DNA of 64,000 nucleotides from Planomicrobium sp. CPCC 101079. Its GTDB lineage: Bacteria > Bacillota > Bacilli > Bacillales_A > Planococcaceae. The position numbers and the translations under genes are program-made. The notes beneath the pieces were generated by a model. The model ran no database searches, had not been told where the DNA came from, and worked only from the letters and a program-made list of their open reading frames with translations. Positions 34,828-44,325 of the stretch are shown here, one piece after another (the stretch's first letter is position 1; each line of letters opens with the position of its first letter). The stretch lies in the NCBI RefSeq assembly GCF_007859275.1, contig NZ_VOHC01000011.1:310001-374000 (forward strand). Direction: 5' to 3'.

Positions 34828-34851
34828 GTTTAACTGAGATAATGAGGGTAT
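34828..34851 (+). promoter_or_regulatory. Consensus sigma-B promoter of the carotenoid genes
   Basis: GTTTAA (34828-34833), 12 bases, GGGTAT (34846-34851): identical to the B. subtilis sigma-B consensus. A sigma-A-like pair (TTGCCG 34815-34820, 17 bases, GATAAT 34838-34843) overlaps it. The crtP start is 70 bases downstream. Confidence 0.85.
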
Positions 34852-34920
34852 TAGGAGAAATGACACAAATGACGCTGCTGTTGAAAAACGCTGTTAAACT
34901 GCGGAAAGGTGCTGTTAAAA

Positions 34921-36420
34921 TTGACTGAAAATAAAAAAGTTTTAATTATCGGGGGAGGGCTCGGCGGCATATCTGCCGCTATTTCCCTTGCGCAACGCGG
35001 GTATAAAGTTTCCTTGTTCGAAAAAAACGACCACATTGGCGGTAAATTGAACCGGCTTGAACAAGATGGTTTCGGCTTTGATCTTGGTCCGTCCATCCTG
35101 ACAATGCCCAAAATTTTCGCGAAATTATTTGCGGACAGCGGCAAACGGATAGAGGACTATGTGCCGATCATCCGGCTGGACCATCAATGGCGCTCCTTTT
35201 TTCCGGACGGCAACGTGATTGACCTGTATCAGGACTTGAATGAAATGGCAGCGAAAAATGCATCATTGAGCAAGCGGGATATGCGTGAGTATGAAAATCT
35301 GCTGAAATACTCCAAAAAGCTTTACGATATCACCGAGAAAGGCTACTTCAAGGAAGGGCTGGACAGTGCAACAGAGATTGGAAAGTACCACGGAGCGATT
35401 GAGTCCTTTAAAAATTTCGATCTTTTTTCGACTGTACATAGCGCCATTGACAAACGGATCAGCAACAAGCAACTGAAGGATATGCTTTCCTACTTTATCA
35501 AATATGTCGGTTCTTCCCCTTATGATGCGCCGGCCGTTTTGAATATGATGATCTACATGCAGCATGACCAAGGCGTATGGTATGTGCAAGGCGGTATGAA
35601 CCGGCTTGCGGATGCGTTGGTGCGTTTGGCTCGTGAAGTTGGCGTCAATATTTATACAGGAGTGGGGGTCACCCGCCTCTATAAGGAAAAAGGCAAAATC
35701 ACAGGCGCCCTGTTGGAAGACGGGGCAAAGGTGGCCGCTGATTATTACATCTCCAATATGGAAGTGATTCCGTTTTATGAGAAGCTGCTGGATGAGAAAG
35801 AGCGGTATGTTGAAAAACTGAAAAACAAATTTGAACCAGCCAGTTCCGGACTTGTGATGCACCTGGGCGTCAAAAAAAGTTATCCGCAGCTCCGCCACCA
35901 CAATTTCTTCTTTGCGGAAGATATGAAGAAACAGATGAATACGATCTTCCACGAACACAAGCTGCCGGATGATCCGGTCATTTATTTGGTCAATGTGAAT
36001 AAAACCGATCCGTCCCAAGCGCCGCCCGGACACGAGAATATTAAAGTGCTGCCGCACATTCCGTACATCCAGGACAAACCTATCACTCAGCAGGAGTATG
36101 AGCGCTTCGCAGAAAAGGTATTGATCAAATTGGAGCGGATGGGCTTGGAGGATTTAAGGGAAAACATCGTGACGCAGGATATCTGGACGCCTGAAAATAT
36201 CCGGAAGGTTTACGGCTCCGACCGCGGTGCAATTTATGGAACACTGTCGGACCGCAGCGTAAACAAAGGGTTCAAGCATCCGAAACAAAGTGATCGCTAT
36301 GACAACCTGTATTTTGTCGGCGGAACGGTGAATCCGGGCGGCGGGATGCCGATGGTCACCCTGAGCGGCCAGCAGGTCGGAAGGAAAATTGCAGAACGGG
36401 ATATGCGAGGAGGAAAATGA
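34921..36420 (+). CDS. crtP: Diaponeurosporene oxidase CrtP (FAD carotenoid oxygenase)
   Basis: 499 residues of the phytoene-desaturase-like flavoprotein family. Very close to S. aureus CrtP along its length: [88 protein letters not shown]. CrtP oxidises the terminal methyl of the C30 carotene to a carboxyl/aldehyde. GGAAAGGTG nine bases upstream points to the TTG at 34921. First gene of crtP-N-Q. Membrane-associated by family analogy. Confidence 0.92.
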   Translation: MTENKKVLIIGGGLGGISAAISLAQRGYKVSLFEKNDHIGGKLNRLEQDGFGFDLGPSILTMPKIFAKLFADSGKRIEDYVPIIRLDHQWRSFFPDGNVIDLYQDLNEMAAKNASLSKRDMREYENLLKYSKKLYDITEKGYFKEGLDSATEIGKYHGAIESFKNFDLFSTVHSAIDKRISNKQLKDMLSYFIKYVGSSPYDAPAVLNMMIYMQHDQGVWYVQGGMNRLADALVRLAREVGVNIYTGVGVTRLYKEKGKITGALLEDGAKVAADYYISNMEVIPFYEKLLDEKERYVEKLKNKFEPASSGLVMHLGVKKSYPQLRHHNFFFAEDMKKQMNTIFHEHKLPDDPVIYLVNVNKTDPSQAPPGHENIKVLPHIPYIQDKPITQQEYERFAEKVLIKLERMGLEDLRENIVTQDIWTPENIRKVYGSDRGAIYGTLSDRSVNKGFKHPKQSDRYDNLYFVGGTVNPGGGMPMVTLSGQQVGRKIAERDMRGGK

Positions 36421-36667
36421 TGGGCGATTTCTATGCAAAGAATCCATAATTGATGTGGATACAGTCTGAAATCAACAGCTAATTCATCAAATCCTTTCTA
36501 AAATAGATATGAATATCAGGCTGTCGAGAAATTTTACAAAAGCCTAATTCTTTCCGCTTCAATCAATCAATTTTTTCATTATAGTGATTTACTGGATAAG
36601 AAGTGCCTGAAAAGTTAACTTCTCTGTGGTTTCTGTCTTGTTATAAAGATATGGAGCAAAACAGTGT
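36421..36667. other. Intergenic stretch between crtP and crtN
   Basis: AT-rich, no open frame with a ribosome binding site and no terminator-grade hairpin. It leads into the repeat remnant at 36668. Whether crtN has its own promoter here is unclear. Confidence 0.4.
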
Positions 36668-36712
36668 AGACGCCCGCGGCAAGCGCAGCTGTTTTGCGGA
36701 ATATCGATTACG
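36668..36712. repeat. Remnant of the GC-rich interspersed repeat
   Basis: GCCCGCGGCAAGCGCAGCTG then TTTTGCGGAATATCGATT; about 85% identical to the right end of the element at 19294-19590. Only this end is present. Confidence 0.65.
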
Positions 36713-36771
36713 TTAATATAAGAGAACAGTTTCATAAACGCCATCATAACCAAAGGAAGGAGGAAACCAGC

Positions 36772-38304
36772 GTGAAAAAGAAGGTGATTGTGATCGGCGC
36801 AGGAGTGGCGGGGCTGGCAAGCGCCATCAGGCTTCAGAATGCCGGATACCAGGTAGCCTTATACGAAAAACAATCCACCCCCGGCGGAAAAATGAACCGG
36901 ATTGAAATCGACGGTTATAAATTCGATTTGGGACCAACTATCGTCATGATGCCGGAAGTGTATCAGGAACTATTCGAGTTGTGCGGCCGCAATCCCGACG
37001 ATTATATCCCGATGGAAAAACTGGATCCGATGTACCGGGTTTATTTCAGTGATAAACCCGACGAACCTATTGATATGTCTTCTGACCTTCCGCAGTTGAC
37101 AAAAACCCTTGAAAGGCTCAATCCATCCGGGACAGAGGGATTCTTTCAGTATCTTCATGAAGCCCATAAAATTTTTGCGTTTGCAAGATATGATATTTTA
37201 CAGCGTCCCTTCCGCAGGCACCGGGATTTCTATAACCGTTCGATGATGAATAAGGGCAGGGGCTCGAAAATCAGGGTGCTGGACACAGCCGATCAGTTTA
37301 TCGGCCGCTACATCAAAGACGAACGCTTGAAGCAGATCATCAGTTTTCAGACACTGTACATAGGCATTTCCCCGTACAAGAGCCCATCGTTTTATACCAT
37401 GATCCCGATGCTCCAATTTCTTTATGGCGTCTGGTTCATCAAAGGCGGCATGTACACGATGGCGTCATCGATGGAACGGCTCTTCAAGGAACTTGGAGGC
37501 GAAGTCTTCTATGATCAGGCCGTGCAGGAAATCTGCATTGACGATAAAAAAGCCACCGGCATTCTTGTGGACGGCGAGAAGGTAGCTGCAGACTTCGTGG
37601 TGTGCAATGCGGACTTTCCGTATGCCATGAAAAACCTGGTCAAAGAACCGGCCGCCAAAGGGAAGTTTACCGACAAAAAAATCGACAAAATGAAATACAC
37701 CTGTTCTTGCTTCTTATTGTATCTAGGCATGGACAGAAAATATACGGAAGCCGAGCATGTCCACAATTTCATATTCAATGAAAAGCTGGACAAGAATCTG
37801 GCTGATATTTTCTCCGGAAAAAAACTGGAAAATGCCTCTTTCTATGTTTATCTCGCTTCAAAAATGGATCCAACACTTGCGCCCGATGGAAAGGACGGCT
37901 TGTATATTTTGATGCCGGTTTCAAACGTGGCGACAGCGGATTACGAGTGGAACGACGAAACCATCGCGTATTACCGGGGCTACATCCTGAATGCGTTGAA
38001 AAAAATCCCGGGGTTTGAACACGTTGAGGATGAAATCGTTGCGGAAACGTACATAACGCCACTGGATTTCGAGAAGAAGTTCAATGCCTATAATGGCGCC
38101 GCATTCGGTTTGCAGCCAACGCTGTCCCAAAGCAATCACCTGCGGCCGCAAAGCAAGGCAACCCACTGTTCGAATTTGTATTTTACGGGAAGCAGCACAC
38201 ACCCGGGGGCAGGTGTTCCGATCGTCCTTTTATCCGCAAAGATTGCCGTGCAAGAACTGATAGACGATGATCAAGGCGCCATTTCTGCAGCACATGATCT
38301 TTAA
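36772..38304 (+). CDS. crtN: Dehydrosqualene desaturase CrtN
   Basis: 510-residue FAD desaturase converting C30 dehydrosqualene to diaponeurosporene. Matches S. aureus CrtN: IVIGAGVAGLASAIRL, YKFDLGPTIVMMPEVY, ISFQTLYIGISP, FIKGGMYTMASSMERL, AFGLQPTLSQSNHLRPQ, FTGSSTHPGAGVPIVLLSAK. GTG at 36772 has GGAAGGAGG eight bases upstream; the frame is open 78 bases further up but without such a site. The 350-base gap from crtP contains a repeat remnant, so crtN may have its own promoter. Confidence 0.9.
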   Translation: MKKKVIVIGAGVAGLASAIRLQNAGYQVALYEKQSTPGGKMNRIEIDGYKFDLGPTIVMMPEVYQELFELCGRNPDDYIPMEKLDPMYRVYFSDKPDEPIDMSSDLPQLTKTLERLNPSGTEGFFQYLHEAHKIFAFARYDILQRPFRRHRDFYNRSMMNKGRGSKIRVLDTADQFIGRYIKDERLKQIISFQTLYIGISPYKSPSFYTMIPMLQFLYGVWFIKGGMYTMASSMERLFKELGGEVFYDQAVQEICIDDKKATGILVDGEKVAADFVVCNADFPYAMKNLVKEPAAKGKFTDKKIDKMKYTCSCFLLYLGMDRKYTEAEHVHNFIFNEKLDKNLADIFSGKKLENASFYVYLASKMDPTLAPDGKDGLYILMPVSNVATADYEWNDETIAYYRGYILNALKKIPGFEHVEDEIVAETYITPLDFEKKFNAYNGAAFGLQPTLSQSNHLRPQSKATHCSNLYFTGSSTHPGAGVPIVLLSAKIAVQELIDDDQGAISAAHDL

Positions 38305-38344
38305 GCTGCGATCGGCAGCCGAATTTAGTTAAGGAGGTATTCAG

Positions 38345-39496
38345 ATGGCAGCTTCAAACCTTATAAATCTCGCGGTCGGTTTTGTTGCAGTCGGGGTCGG
38401 TTTCCTCATGTTCAAGTCATTGCCAAAACCTGAACCGAGAAACCATTCGTTGCCAAAGCCGGAACCCGAGCCGCGTCAGCAATCAGATGATTTGCCGTTC
38501 CTGTCCGTCATCATTCCTGCAAGAAACGAAAGCGCCCGGATTACGCCGTTGTTGGAGTCGTTGAATGGCCAAAATCTCCGGTCATTTGAAGTGCTGGTTG
38601 TGGATGATGATTCATCGGACAATACAGCTGCTGTTGCGGAAAATTTAGGCGCACAAGTTCTTCAGAGAAAGGGAGAACGGCAGGGGGCAGGAAAATCGGC
38701 CGCCTGCTGGTACGGCGCAAATCAGGCAAAAGGGGAGTGGCTCTTGTTTTTGGATGCGGATACCTACTTCTCGAGCGCTGATGGTCTTCAAAATTTGCTC
38801 CTTTCTTATAAAGAAAAAGGCGCAAAGGGAATTCTGGCTTTGCAGCCGTTCCATACGGTCCGTAAGCTGTATGAAAACCTCTCTGCCGTATTCAACATCA
38901 TCGTGATTGTCGGGATGAATGGTTTTACCGCTTGGGGAGACCGGTTCCAAACGGCCGGCTCGTTCGGTCCATGCATCTTAACCAACAAAGATGATTATTT
39001 TCTGTCAGGAGGCCATAAAAAAATCGAAGGCGCTCTTATGGATGATTTAGCGCTGGGTGAGGCGTTTCTCGATAAAAATCTTCCCGTCCGCTGCCTTGGC
39101 GGAAAAGGGATCATCTCGTTCCGGATGTATCCGGAAGGTTTTAAAAGCCTGGTCGAAGGCTGGTGCAAAAGCTTTGCCATCGGTTCAAAATCGACCCATC
39201 CGCTTGTCATGGGGATGACCGTCATTTGGATTGCCGGCAGTTTCATCAGTGCGAATGCCTTGATTTCCGCCATTGCTTCAGCAGACACTGCTGCGATGAT
39301 TATGAGTAGTTTACTGTACATGGTTTATGCGGTCCAGACCGGATTGTTCGCACGCAGATGCGGGGATTTCCCTTGGTTTATTTTCCTGTTCCATCCTGTT
39401 CTGTTTTTGTTTTTTATCGGGCTCTTTATGTACTCCTCGTTTCGGGTGAATGTCCTGCACACGGTAACTTGGAAGGGACGGAAAATAAACGTCTGA
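38345..39496 (+). CDS. crtQ: Carotenoid glycosyltransferase CrtQ-like (GT2)
   Basis: 383-residue membrane glycosyltransferase of family 2. An N-terminal helix is followed by a low-complexity KPEPEPR spacer, the nucleotide-sugar domain (LSVIIPARNES, EVLVVDDDSSDNT, LLFLDADTYF with the metal-binding DxD), an acceptor region (TAGSFGPCILTNKDDYFLSGG, ALMDDLALGE) and three to four C-terminal helices. In S. aureus CrtQ adds glucose to diaponeurosporenoate. It lies 40 bases after crtN with AAGGAGG. No acyltransferase (crtO) follows in the window. Confidence 0.88.
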   Translation: MAASNLINLAVGFVAVGVGFLMFKSLPKPEPRNHSLPKPEPEPRQQSDDLPFLSVIIPARNESARITPLLESLNGQNLRSFEVLVVDDDSSDNTAAVAENLGAQVLQRKGERQGAGKSAACWYGANQAKGEWLLFLDADTYFSSADGLQNLLLSYKEKGAKGILALQPFHTVRKLYENLSAVFNIIVIVGMNGFTAWGDRFQTAGSFGPCILTNKDDYFLSGGHKKIEGALMDDLALGEAFLDKNLPVRCLGGKGIISFRMYPEGFKSLVEGWCKSFAIGSKSTHPLVMGMTVIWIAGSFISANALISAIASADTAAMIMSSLLYMVYAVQTGLFARRCGDFPWFIFLFHPVLFLFFIGLFMYSSFRVNVLHTVTWKGRKINV

Positions 39497-39546
39497 GCGA
39501 AGCGTGCTTGGCATTGGAATCTAGCCTCGAAATTGAATGTTTACTT

Positions 39547-39578
39547 GCAGCCCGGAGATATTCTTTGGGCTGTTTTTT
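39547..39578 (+). terminator. Terminator after crtQ
   Basis: GCAGCCC / GGGCTG with TTTTTT, 50 bases past the stop. Confidence 0.75.
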
Positions 39579-39741
39579 CTATGAAGAAATGTAAGTGATG
39601 TGCTAGCAGATAATTCCTTGTTATTTTTACAAAGCTATACGCTGAAGTTGTATCTATTGTGGCAATATCCAACGAGAACAAAACTTTATATGAAACAAAA
39701 GAGAAGAAGTTAAGATAAAAACATTTAGAGGGGGCGAAAAA

Positions 39742-40203
39742 ATGTCGAGAATCACCTTCCTGGCATCCTCAAAACCGTTCGAAATACCTGAAGAAATCCA
39801 AGCCCATAATCAGCATGTGCATTTTGAAAATGAAGAAGACGTTATCTTTTTTTCGGTACAAAAGATAGATGAGAATTGGCTCAAAGAAATTCAAGATCTT
39901 TTTTCTTTGCCTTATATTTACGAAGTGGAAGGGGCTGGGAGTCAGCTGTTTCTCACGTACCTTGAAAATCACATGGAAACCGGAGATGTATTGGAGATTT
40001 ACAGTGTGCCGAATCAGCATGCATTCCACAGTTACAAGAAAAAGGCACAGGAAATGCCAGAACCGATCGAAGTGAATACAGGGAATCATACATATAGAGA
40101 TGCCTCTGGTTTGTATCAGTTAAAGCCAAAAAAATGGCTAGAGGAACTAAGCCGTCGCAATTATATTACTCATCATGGCATTACTACATTTGTGAAATAC
40201 TAG
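39742..40203 (+). CDS. Hypothetical cytosolic protein (orphan island)
   Basis: 153 residues, no signal or membrane segment, acidic in the first half and basic towards the end (YQLKPKKWLEELSRRNYITHHG). Ribosome binding site AGAGGGGGCG. Family not recognised. It opens a series of small co-directional genes that resemble the immunity arrays left behind by polymorphic toxin loci. Confidence 0.65.
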   Translation: MSRITFLASSKPFEIPEEIQAHNQHVHFENEEDVIFFSVQKIDENWLKEIQDLFSLPYIYEVEGAGSQLFLTYLENHMETGDVLEIYSVPNQHAFHSYKKKAQEMPEPIEVNTGNHTYRDASGLYQLKPKKWLEELSRRNYITHHGITTFVKY

Positions 40204-40344
40204 CTGCTCCTCAAGTCAAAGTGAATTATTGGCAAGGACGTTATTATCAAGTTCTTACTCTCTCAAATTCTAGGAACATGGGCTATAGAAAATCAATGAA
40301 AAAATTTAAGCTATATAACTGGTTAGCACCCAGTTGTGATTCAT

Positions 40345-40581
40345 ATGATCCTTGAAATAGATGGCTTCTTTAACCAAGCTTTATTGACGGGTAAGAAGAA
40401 TTCTAAACAGCAATTGAAGCAAATGTATAATGAAGCAGAAAAGTTAACTTCTGAACCCGGTGATTTTTCCAACGTATTTTGCAGACTTCATAAATTTGAG
40501 CAACTTTCCTATTCAAAGGATATTGAAGTGGATTTTGTATTGGATACTGATACGGGCAGGATCTATTCTCCGAGTTATTAA
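40345..40581 (+). CDS. Hypothetical small protein, possibly truncated
   Basis: 78 residues from the ATG (ILEIDGFFNQALLTGKKN ... DFVLDTDTGRIYSPSY). No convincing ribosome binding site, and the 140 bases before it look like decayed coding sequence, so this may be the end of a longer gene. The C-terminal VDFVLDTDTGRIYSP is well formed. Family not recognised. Confidence 0.5.
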   Translation: MILEIDGFFNQALLTGKKNSKQQLKQMYNEAEKLTSEPGDFSNVFCRLHKFEQLSYSKDIEVDFVLDTDTGRIYSPSY

Positions 40582-40587
40582 CTTCTA

Positions 40588-40750
40588 GGGAAATTTTTCT
40601 GCTCATTGTTTTGGTGTTAGTATCAATCGGTCCATATTAAGAGGAATTCACTTTGCAAGGTGTTCAGCTTCAAGAGGGTTAAATATTTACGAAACAAGTA
40701 GTGATTTACCAATTATTGGTGATGCTATATTTATAGGTTTAAACCTATAA
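40588..40750 (+). pseudogene. Possible gene remnant ending in a 20-bp palindrome
   Basis: After a TAG a frame stays open for about 54 codons (ending ETSSDLPIIGDAIFIGLNL) without a start codon. Its last bases form TTATAGGTTTAAACCTATAA (40731-40750), a perfect 20-bp palindrome. It may be the tail of a lost gene. Confidence 0.3.
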
Positions 40751-40827
40751 GTTAATGCCTTTACCAATGCAGTTCAATCCGGTTACCGGAAAACTATTGC
40801 TTGGAACAATATTAAGGAGGTTTATTT

Positions 40828-41379
40828 ATGTTTTCAGTTGATGAGTATGTTCGTTCCATCAAAGACACCCTGGAGAAAAAATCCGATCCATTAATAGCAA
40901 ATCTGCAAAATATCTTTACATACAATTTTTCTTCCAATACAGCTCTTTTAGATTTCTCTCCATCTATAGAGCCAACAAGATTTGAAGCATCCATTATAAT
41001 GTTCTCGATGGATGAAGAAGCTAATGAAGTGTTCAGTGATGGAAATGACACGACAGTTTTTGCTGGAAGTGAAGAGGTGCTTCCGGAAGTGGAATATTAT
41101 CAATTGAGTGATTCTCAGCTGGATGATTTTTTTGACTTTTATGAGCAAAATGAAGAGACGCTAGTTTTAAAAGAGCAACAGGTTTTTGCAGATTGGTTCT
41201 GTCAATGCTGGGAAAGGGCAGGGGGAGCTGCATTGAATTTGCCTTCGTATTTTGTTTTTCATGATGATTATAAATCATACGATTTGAAGAATAAGCGATG
41301 GATTGATGATGAAGAAAAGTGGTCAAAAACTGAGCTAATAAAAATGCTTTTAGAGGCATTTTTTATTAGCAGATTATGA
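40828..41379 (+). CDS. Hypothetical acidic protein, immunity-like
   Basis: 183 residues, strongly acidic, cytosolic. The middle of the protein carries FADWFCQCWERAGGAALNLP followed by a HDDYKSYDLKNKRW segment. This pattern resembles uncharacterised proteins found beside toxin genes, but no named family is assigned. Strong ribosome binding site (AAGGAGG, eight bases before ATG). Confidence 0.65.
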   Translation: MFSVDEYVRSIKDTLEKKSDPLIANLQNIFTYNFSSNTALLDFSPSIEPTRFEASIIMFSMDEEANEVFSDGNDTTVFAGSEEVLPEVEYYQLSDSQLDDFFDFYEQNEETLVLKEQQVFADWFCQCWERAGGAALNLPSYFVFHDDYKSYDLKNKRWIDDEEKWSKTELIKMLLEAFFISRL

Positions 41380-41715
41380 AATTGAGTATAACTTTTCAGG
41401 GAAGATGCTTCTTTCAGTTTCTTCATTCCGTTGACTTCAGCTAGGAAAAAATCATCGCTTTGAAGAAATAAATAATATTGATGCTTAGTTGGATGCTTAT
41501 AACAATGAGAGTGTTTCGTTTGATTTCATTTCGGATTTTTCTCATTTATATTGGGTTTGCAGTAGACTGCAGCAGAAGAGAAGGTCTGTTTCACACTTTG
41601 ATAGAAAACACACCGATTTGAGGGTGAATGATTCCAATATTTGGGGTAAGATATAAAAAATGCGCAGGCAGCGTCCTGTGCCTAAGAAAGGCATGCCAAT
41701 TGGAGGGGTGAAAAC
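41380..41715. other. Intergenic stretch in the orphan island
   Basis: AT-rich with no open frame that has a ribosome binding site. A GC-richer inverted pair (GGCAGCGTCCTGTGCC ... GGCATGCC) lies near 41668-41698. No clear promoter. Confidence 0.4.
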
Positions 41716-42009
41716 ATGGCAGAATCGAAACGAATCAGCAGAGAGGAACAAGCCGAATTGCCATTGTTCAAAAGACATGAAGAAGCGCGAGATTTTTTTG
41801 AAGAAAAGTATGGGGAGAAATTCGTATTTGAAGAGTCCTTCGATACCGGTGATGGCATTTGTTTCTTCTATCGGTTGATCACCAATGAAGAAGCCTATAT
41901 CAAAGGGGCAGCGGATTTGAATTCCAATGGGTCTGTTGGAATGGAATTCATGAAAAGTTATCAGCCGATCCGGATTATGGAAGACGGCAGCGTACATATT
42001 GTTCATTAA
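41716..42009 (+). CDS. Hypothetical small acidic protein
   Basis: 97 residues with an N-terminal helical region (REEQAELPLFKRHEEARDFFEEKYGEKF would be amphipathic) and a C-terminal strand region ending IRIMEDGSVHIVH. GGAGGGGTG lies before the ATG. Not recognised; shares small size, acidity and direction with its neighbours. Confidence 0.65.
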   Translation: MAESKRISREEQAELPLFKRHEEARDFFEEKYGEKFVFEESFDTGDGICFFYRLITNEEAYIKGAADLNSNGSVGMEFMKSYQPIRIMEDGSVHIVH

Positions 42010-42027
42010 TGAAAAAAGATATAGATT

Positions 42028-42074
42028 CAAGGGTTGTCAGAGAATATGGATCCATTTGCCGACAGCCCTTTTAT
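42028..42074 (+). terminator. Probable terminator
   Basis: AAGGGTTGTC and GACAGCCCTT pair (one G-T), followed by TTATT. Confidence 0.55.
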
Positions 42075-42277
42075 TCGTGTAACAGCACTTCTGCGAAGGA
42101 TCTTAATTTGTTATTCAATCCACAAAAAAACAGCTGATTGATTGGGCTTTCTTTTTCGAAACGAAAAGAGTTTTTTAACTCATATTAGTATCCAGGTATA
42201 TTGGGAGAAAGAAATATGAAATTCAATTTCTAGATAAAATGCCGTGCTAAGGGGCTTTTAGAAAAGGAGGGAGTAGC

Positions 42278-42715
42278 TTGGATGAGTTTATCCATATGCA
42301 AACAAAACGCTTGCATGCCATGAATATAAGCTTTGAAGTAGTGCCTAACAAGGATAACGAATTGGAGCAGCGATGGGAAGACGCTTTTGCCAAGGGGATC
42401 AGCAAATCCCAAAAGCGGAAGATGGCGTTCAATCAGTGCATGTGGAATGTTTTCAGCTGGGGGAAAATCGAGTGCTTGAAAGAGCAGCGGGCGAAAGAAG
42501 CATTCGATCTGCAGAAAAAGGCGGGATGCTTTCTTGTTTGTACATCTAGCTATGATGCAATCCGCATTTTAAAGGCAAATCGGCTAAAAGCGAAAGATAT
42601 CACGCATATTGGCAGCGATCTCTACATCGTTGATGAACACTTTGACTGGACTTATGTTCTGACCCACGAAGAAGACTGTGGCCCTTACTTCTATAAGCCT
42701 AGAGATTCTTTTTAA
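42278..42715 (+). CDS. DUF4275 family protein
   Basis: 145 residues. The pattern W-x3-F ... FNQCMWNVFSWGKIECLKEQRAKEAF followed by a central Cys and a C-terminal EHFDWTYVLTHEEDCGPYFY matches the DUF4275 family of Firmicutes. Members often lie among orphan immunity genes; function unknown. The TTG start at 42278 is placed by AAAAGGAGGGAG. Confidence 0.75.
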   Translation: MDEFIHMQTKRLHAMNISFEVVPNKDNELEQRWEDAFAKGISKSQKRKMAFNQCMWNVFSWGKIECLKEQRAKEAFDLQKKAGCFLVCTSSYDAIRILKANRLKAKDITHIGSDLYIVDEHFDWTYVLTHEEDCGPYFYKPRDSF

Positions 42716-42801
42716 TCTTTTGGCTGGACTCTGAAAAAGTATTTCTTGTTCAATTTAGCCTATTGGTTGAAAGGCAATTTTTGTAATAAGGGGGTAAGAT
42801 A

Positions 42802-43080
42802 TTGGAAGCCAAATACAAAAATTTAATGGAGAAATTTATTAAGAAAGAAATATCAGCCGATGAATTTCAGACACTGTATATGGACAAGTTTATTGAATGG
42901 AATGACCGAATGAATGAATATCAATTTGAGATTTTGAATGGCGTATTCGAAGCTGCAGACTGTTATTGGCACGAGTGCCTTCCGGGACAAGAAACTGCTT
43001 TTGAGATTTCAGCACAACAACTTCGAGAAGAAGTTGTTGAAGCGCTGAACAAATTAAACCAAGTGATAGATAGCCAATAG
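42802..43080 (+). CDS. Colicin-D-immunity-like protein
   Basis: 92 residues, all helical: NLMEKFIKKEISADEFQTLYMDKF, then FEILNGVFEAADCYWHECLP and LREEVVEALNKLNQVID. This is the build of colicin D immunity-like proteins, which bind and block a tRNase. No toxin gene lies in the window. TTG start, six bases after AAGGGGG. Confidence 0.65.
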   Translation: MEAKYKNLMEKFIKKEISADEFQTLYMDKFIEWNDRMNEYQFEILNGVFEAADCYWHECLPGQETAFEISAQQLREEVVEALNKLNQVIDSQ

Positions 43081-43209
43081 CGTTAAATCAAAATTAACCG
43101 TTAAAAGCATTAAACACAAAGAGGAAAAACACGGACCGAAGTTTTGCTTGCACGCAGCACCATGCCTACCGATGAATACGGCAACTAGCTGGCCGAAAAG
43201 TGCAGGGCG

Positions 43210-44325
43210 CTAGTCGGCATCGTGCTGCTTCGGCAATAAATGATTGATAGGCGGCCTACTGTCGGTAAGTCTGTTTAATGATCTATACAATGGGAAGAAT
43301 CCGGTGTTTTCCGTGATCTCCTTTTCCAGAATCAGCATCTCATAGAAAACTGGATCATGGATCTTCTTGCCGATACAGAACTGGAGCGGTTGGGATGTTG
43401 TAAATGATTTTTTGAATTTAAAGAGGTTGTCTTCATTGCTTGAATAGCCCCCTCCTAGATGAAACCGTGCGATGCCATTTTCGTCTCCCCATTGGGCAAC
43501 CGTATAAAGAAGTATATTGTTTGCGCCCAGATGATTGTATTCTTTTAGCGAACCTGACAAATGATAATGCATATATTTCCCTTTTGTTAAAATTAATGTA
43601 GAAGAAATCATTTTTTCATCCAGAAAAGCCCCAAAAAGATGAATATCCGGACCAAACAGATTAATCGTCTCCCTGAAATACTCTTCGGTGAAGTAGTAAT
43701 AGCCGGACGCCTGATTCCGGTCCATCGTGGCATAATACATGGACATAAACGCTTCTAAGTGATCCTCTATTTCGACTTTCCTTACTTCCACGTTGTTTTT
43801 TAACGCTTTGCGGATCATATTGCGGGTTTTTCCGGGAATTCTGCTGAGCAAATCATCTTCTTGCTGAAGTGGTATTTCAATAGTTTTGCTGTGATGGACA
43901 ATTTCCATTTCAGTTTCTAATCCACTGTAATTGTTCAGTAATGGGTGAAACCTCACGAATTCGGAAATAATGCGGTTGTTTTTGCAGTATTCATTGAAAA
44001 CTTCTCGAAATTCCGAAATCAACAGACTTTCCATAGTACGGACTTCAATTAACGGCCCGCCATAACCATAAGGAGTAGTGATGTCATACAGTTCGAGGTT
44101 TGTATTCGTCTGTATTTTTCTTTTAATCACTGGGTAAGCTATCTTGCCATGCTTGTTTTCAAAGAAAAACAGCATCGGTTCTCCTTCGTCGACTGCTAAA
44201 GAACTCTTAAAATATTCATAAGTAAAATAGATGTCTTTTTCTAAAAAACTATCCACAATGCTAGTCCATTGAATATGGTTTTTGCAATCAACGATTGTCA
44301 GCGAAATATTTTTCTGTCTGCCCAT
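43210..44325 (-). CDS. FemAB/GNAT-type acyl- or aminoacyltransferase
   Basis: 371 residues with the double-GNAT (FemAB-like) layout: an N-terminal half ending LIEVRTMESLLISEFREVF and a C-terminal acyltransferase half with IPGKTRNMIRKALKNNVEVRK, HLFGAFLDEKMISSTLIL, MHYHLSGSLKEYNHLGANNILLY and GIARFHLGGGYS. Proteins of this type act on peptidoglycan precursors or on exported polysaccharide and lipid precursors. GGGGGA precedes the ATG. It is the only minus-strand gene in this region. Confidence 0.75.
   Translation of the reverse strand: MGRQKNISLTIVDCKNHIQWTSIVDSFLEKDIYFTYEYFKSSLAVDEGEPMLFFFENKHGKIAYPVIKRKIQTNTNLELYDITTPYGYGGPLIEVRTMESLLISEFREVFNEYCKNNRIISEFVRFHPLLNNYSGLETEMEIVHHSKTIEIPLQQEDDLLSRIPGKTRNMIRKALKNNVEVRKVEIEDHLEAFMSMYYATMDRNQASGYYYFTEEYFRETINLFGPDIHLFGAFLDEKMISSTLILTKGKYMHYHLSGSLKEYNHLGANNILLYTVAQWGDENGIARFHLGGGYSSNEDNLFKFKKSFTTSQPLQFCIGKKIHDPVFYEMLILEKEITENTGFFPLYRSLNRLTDSRPPINHLLPKQHDAD

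Noticed and set aside
35263-36057. Long minus-strand open frame inside crtP.
   Set aside because: crtP on the plus strand is a clear family member; the antisense frame has no ribosome binding site or recognisable domain.
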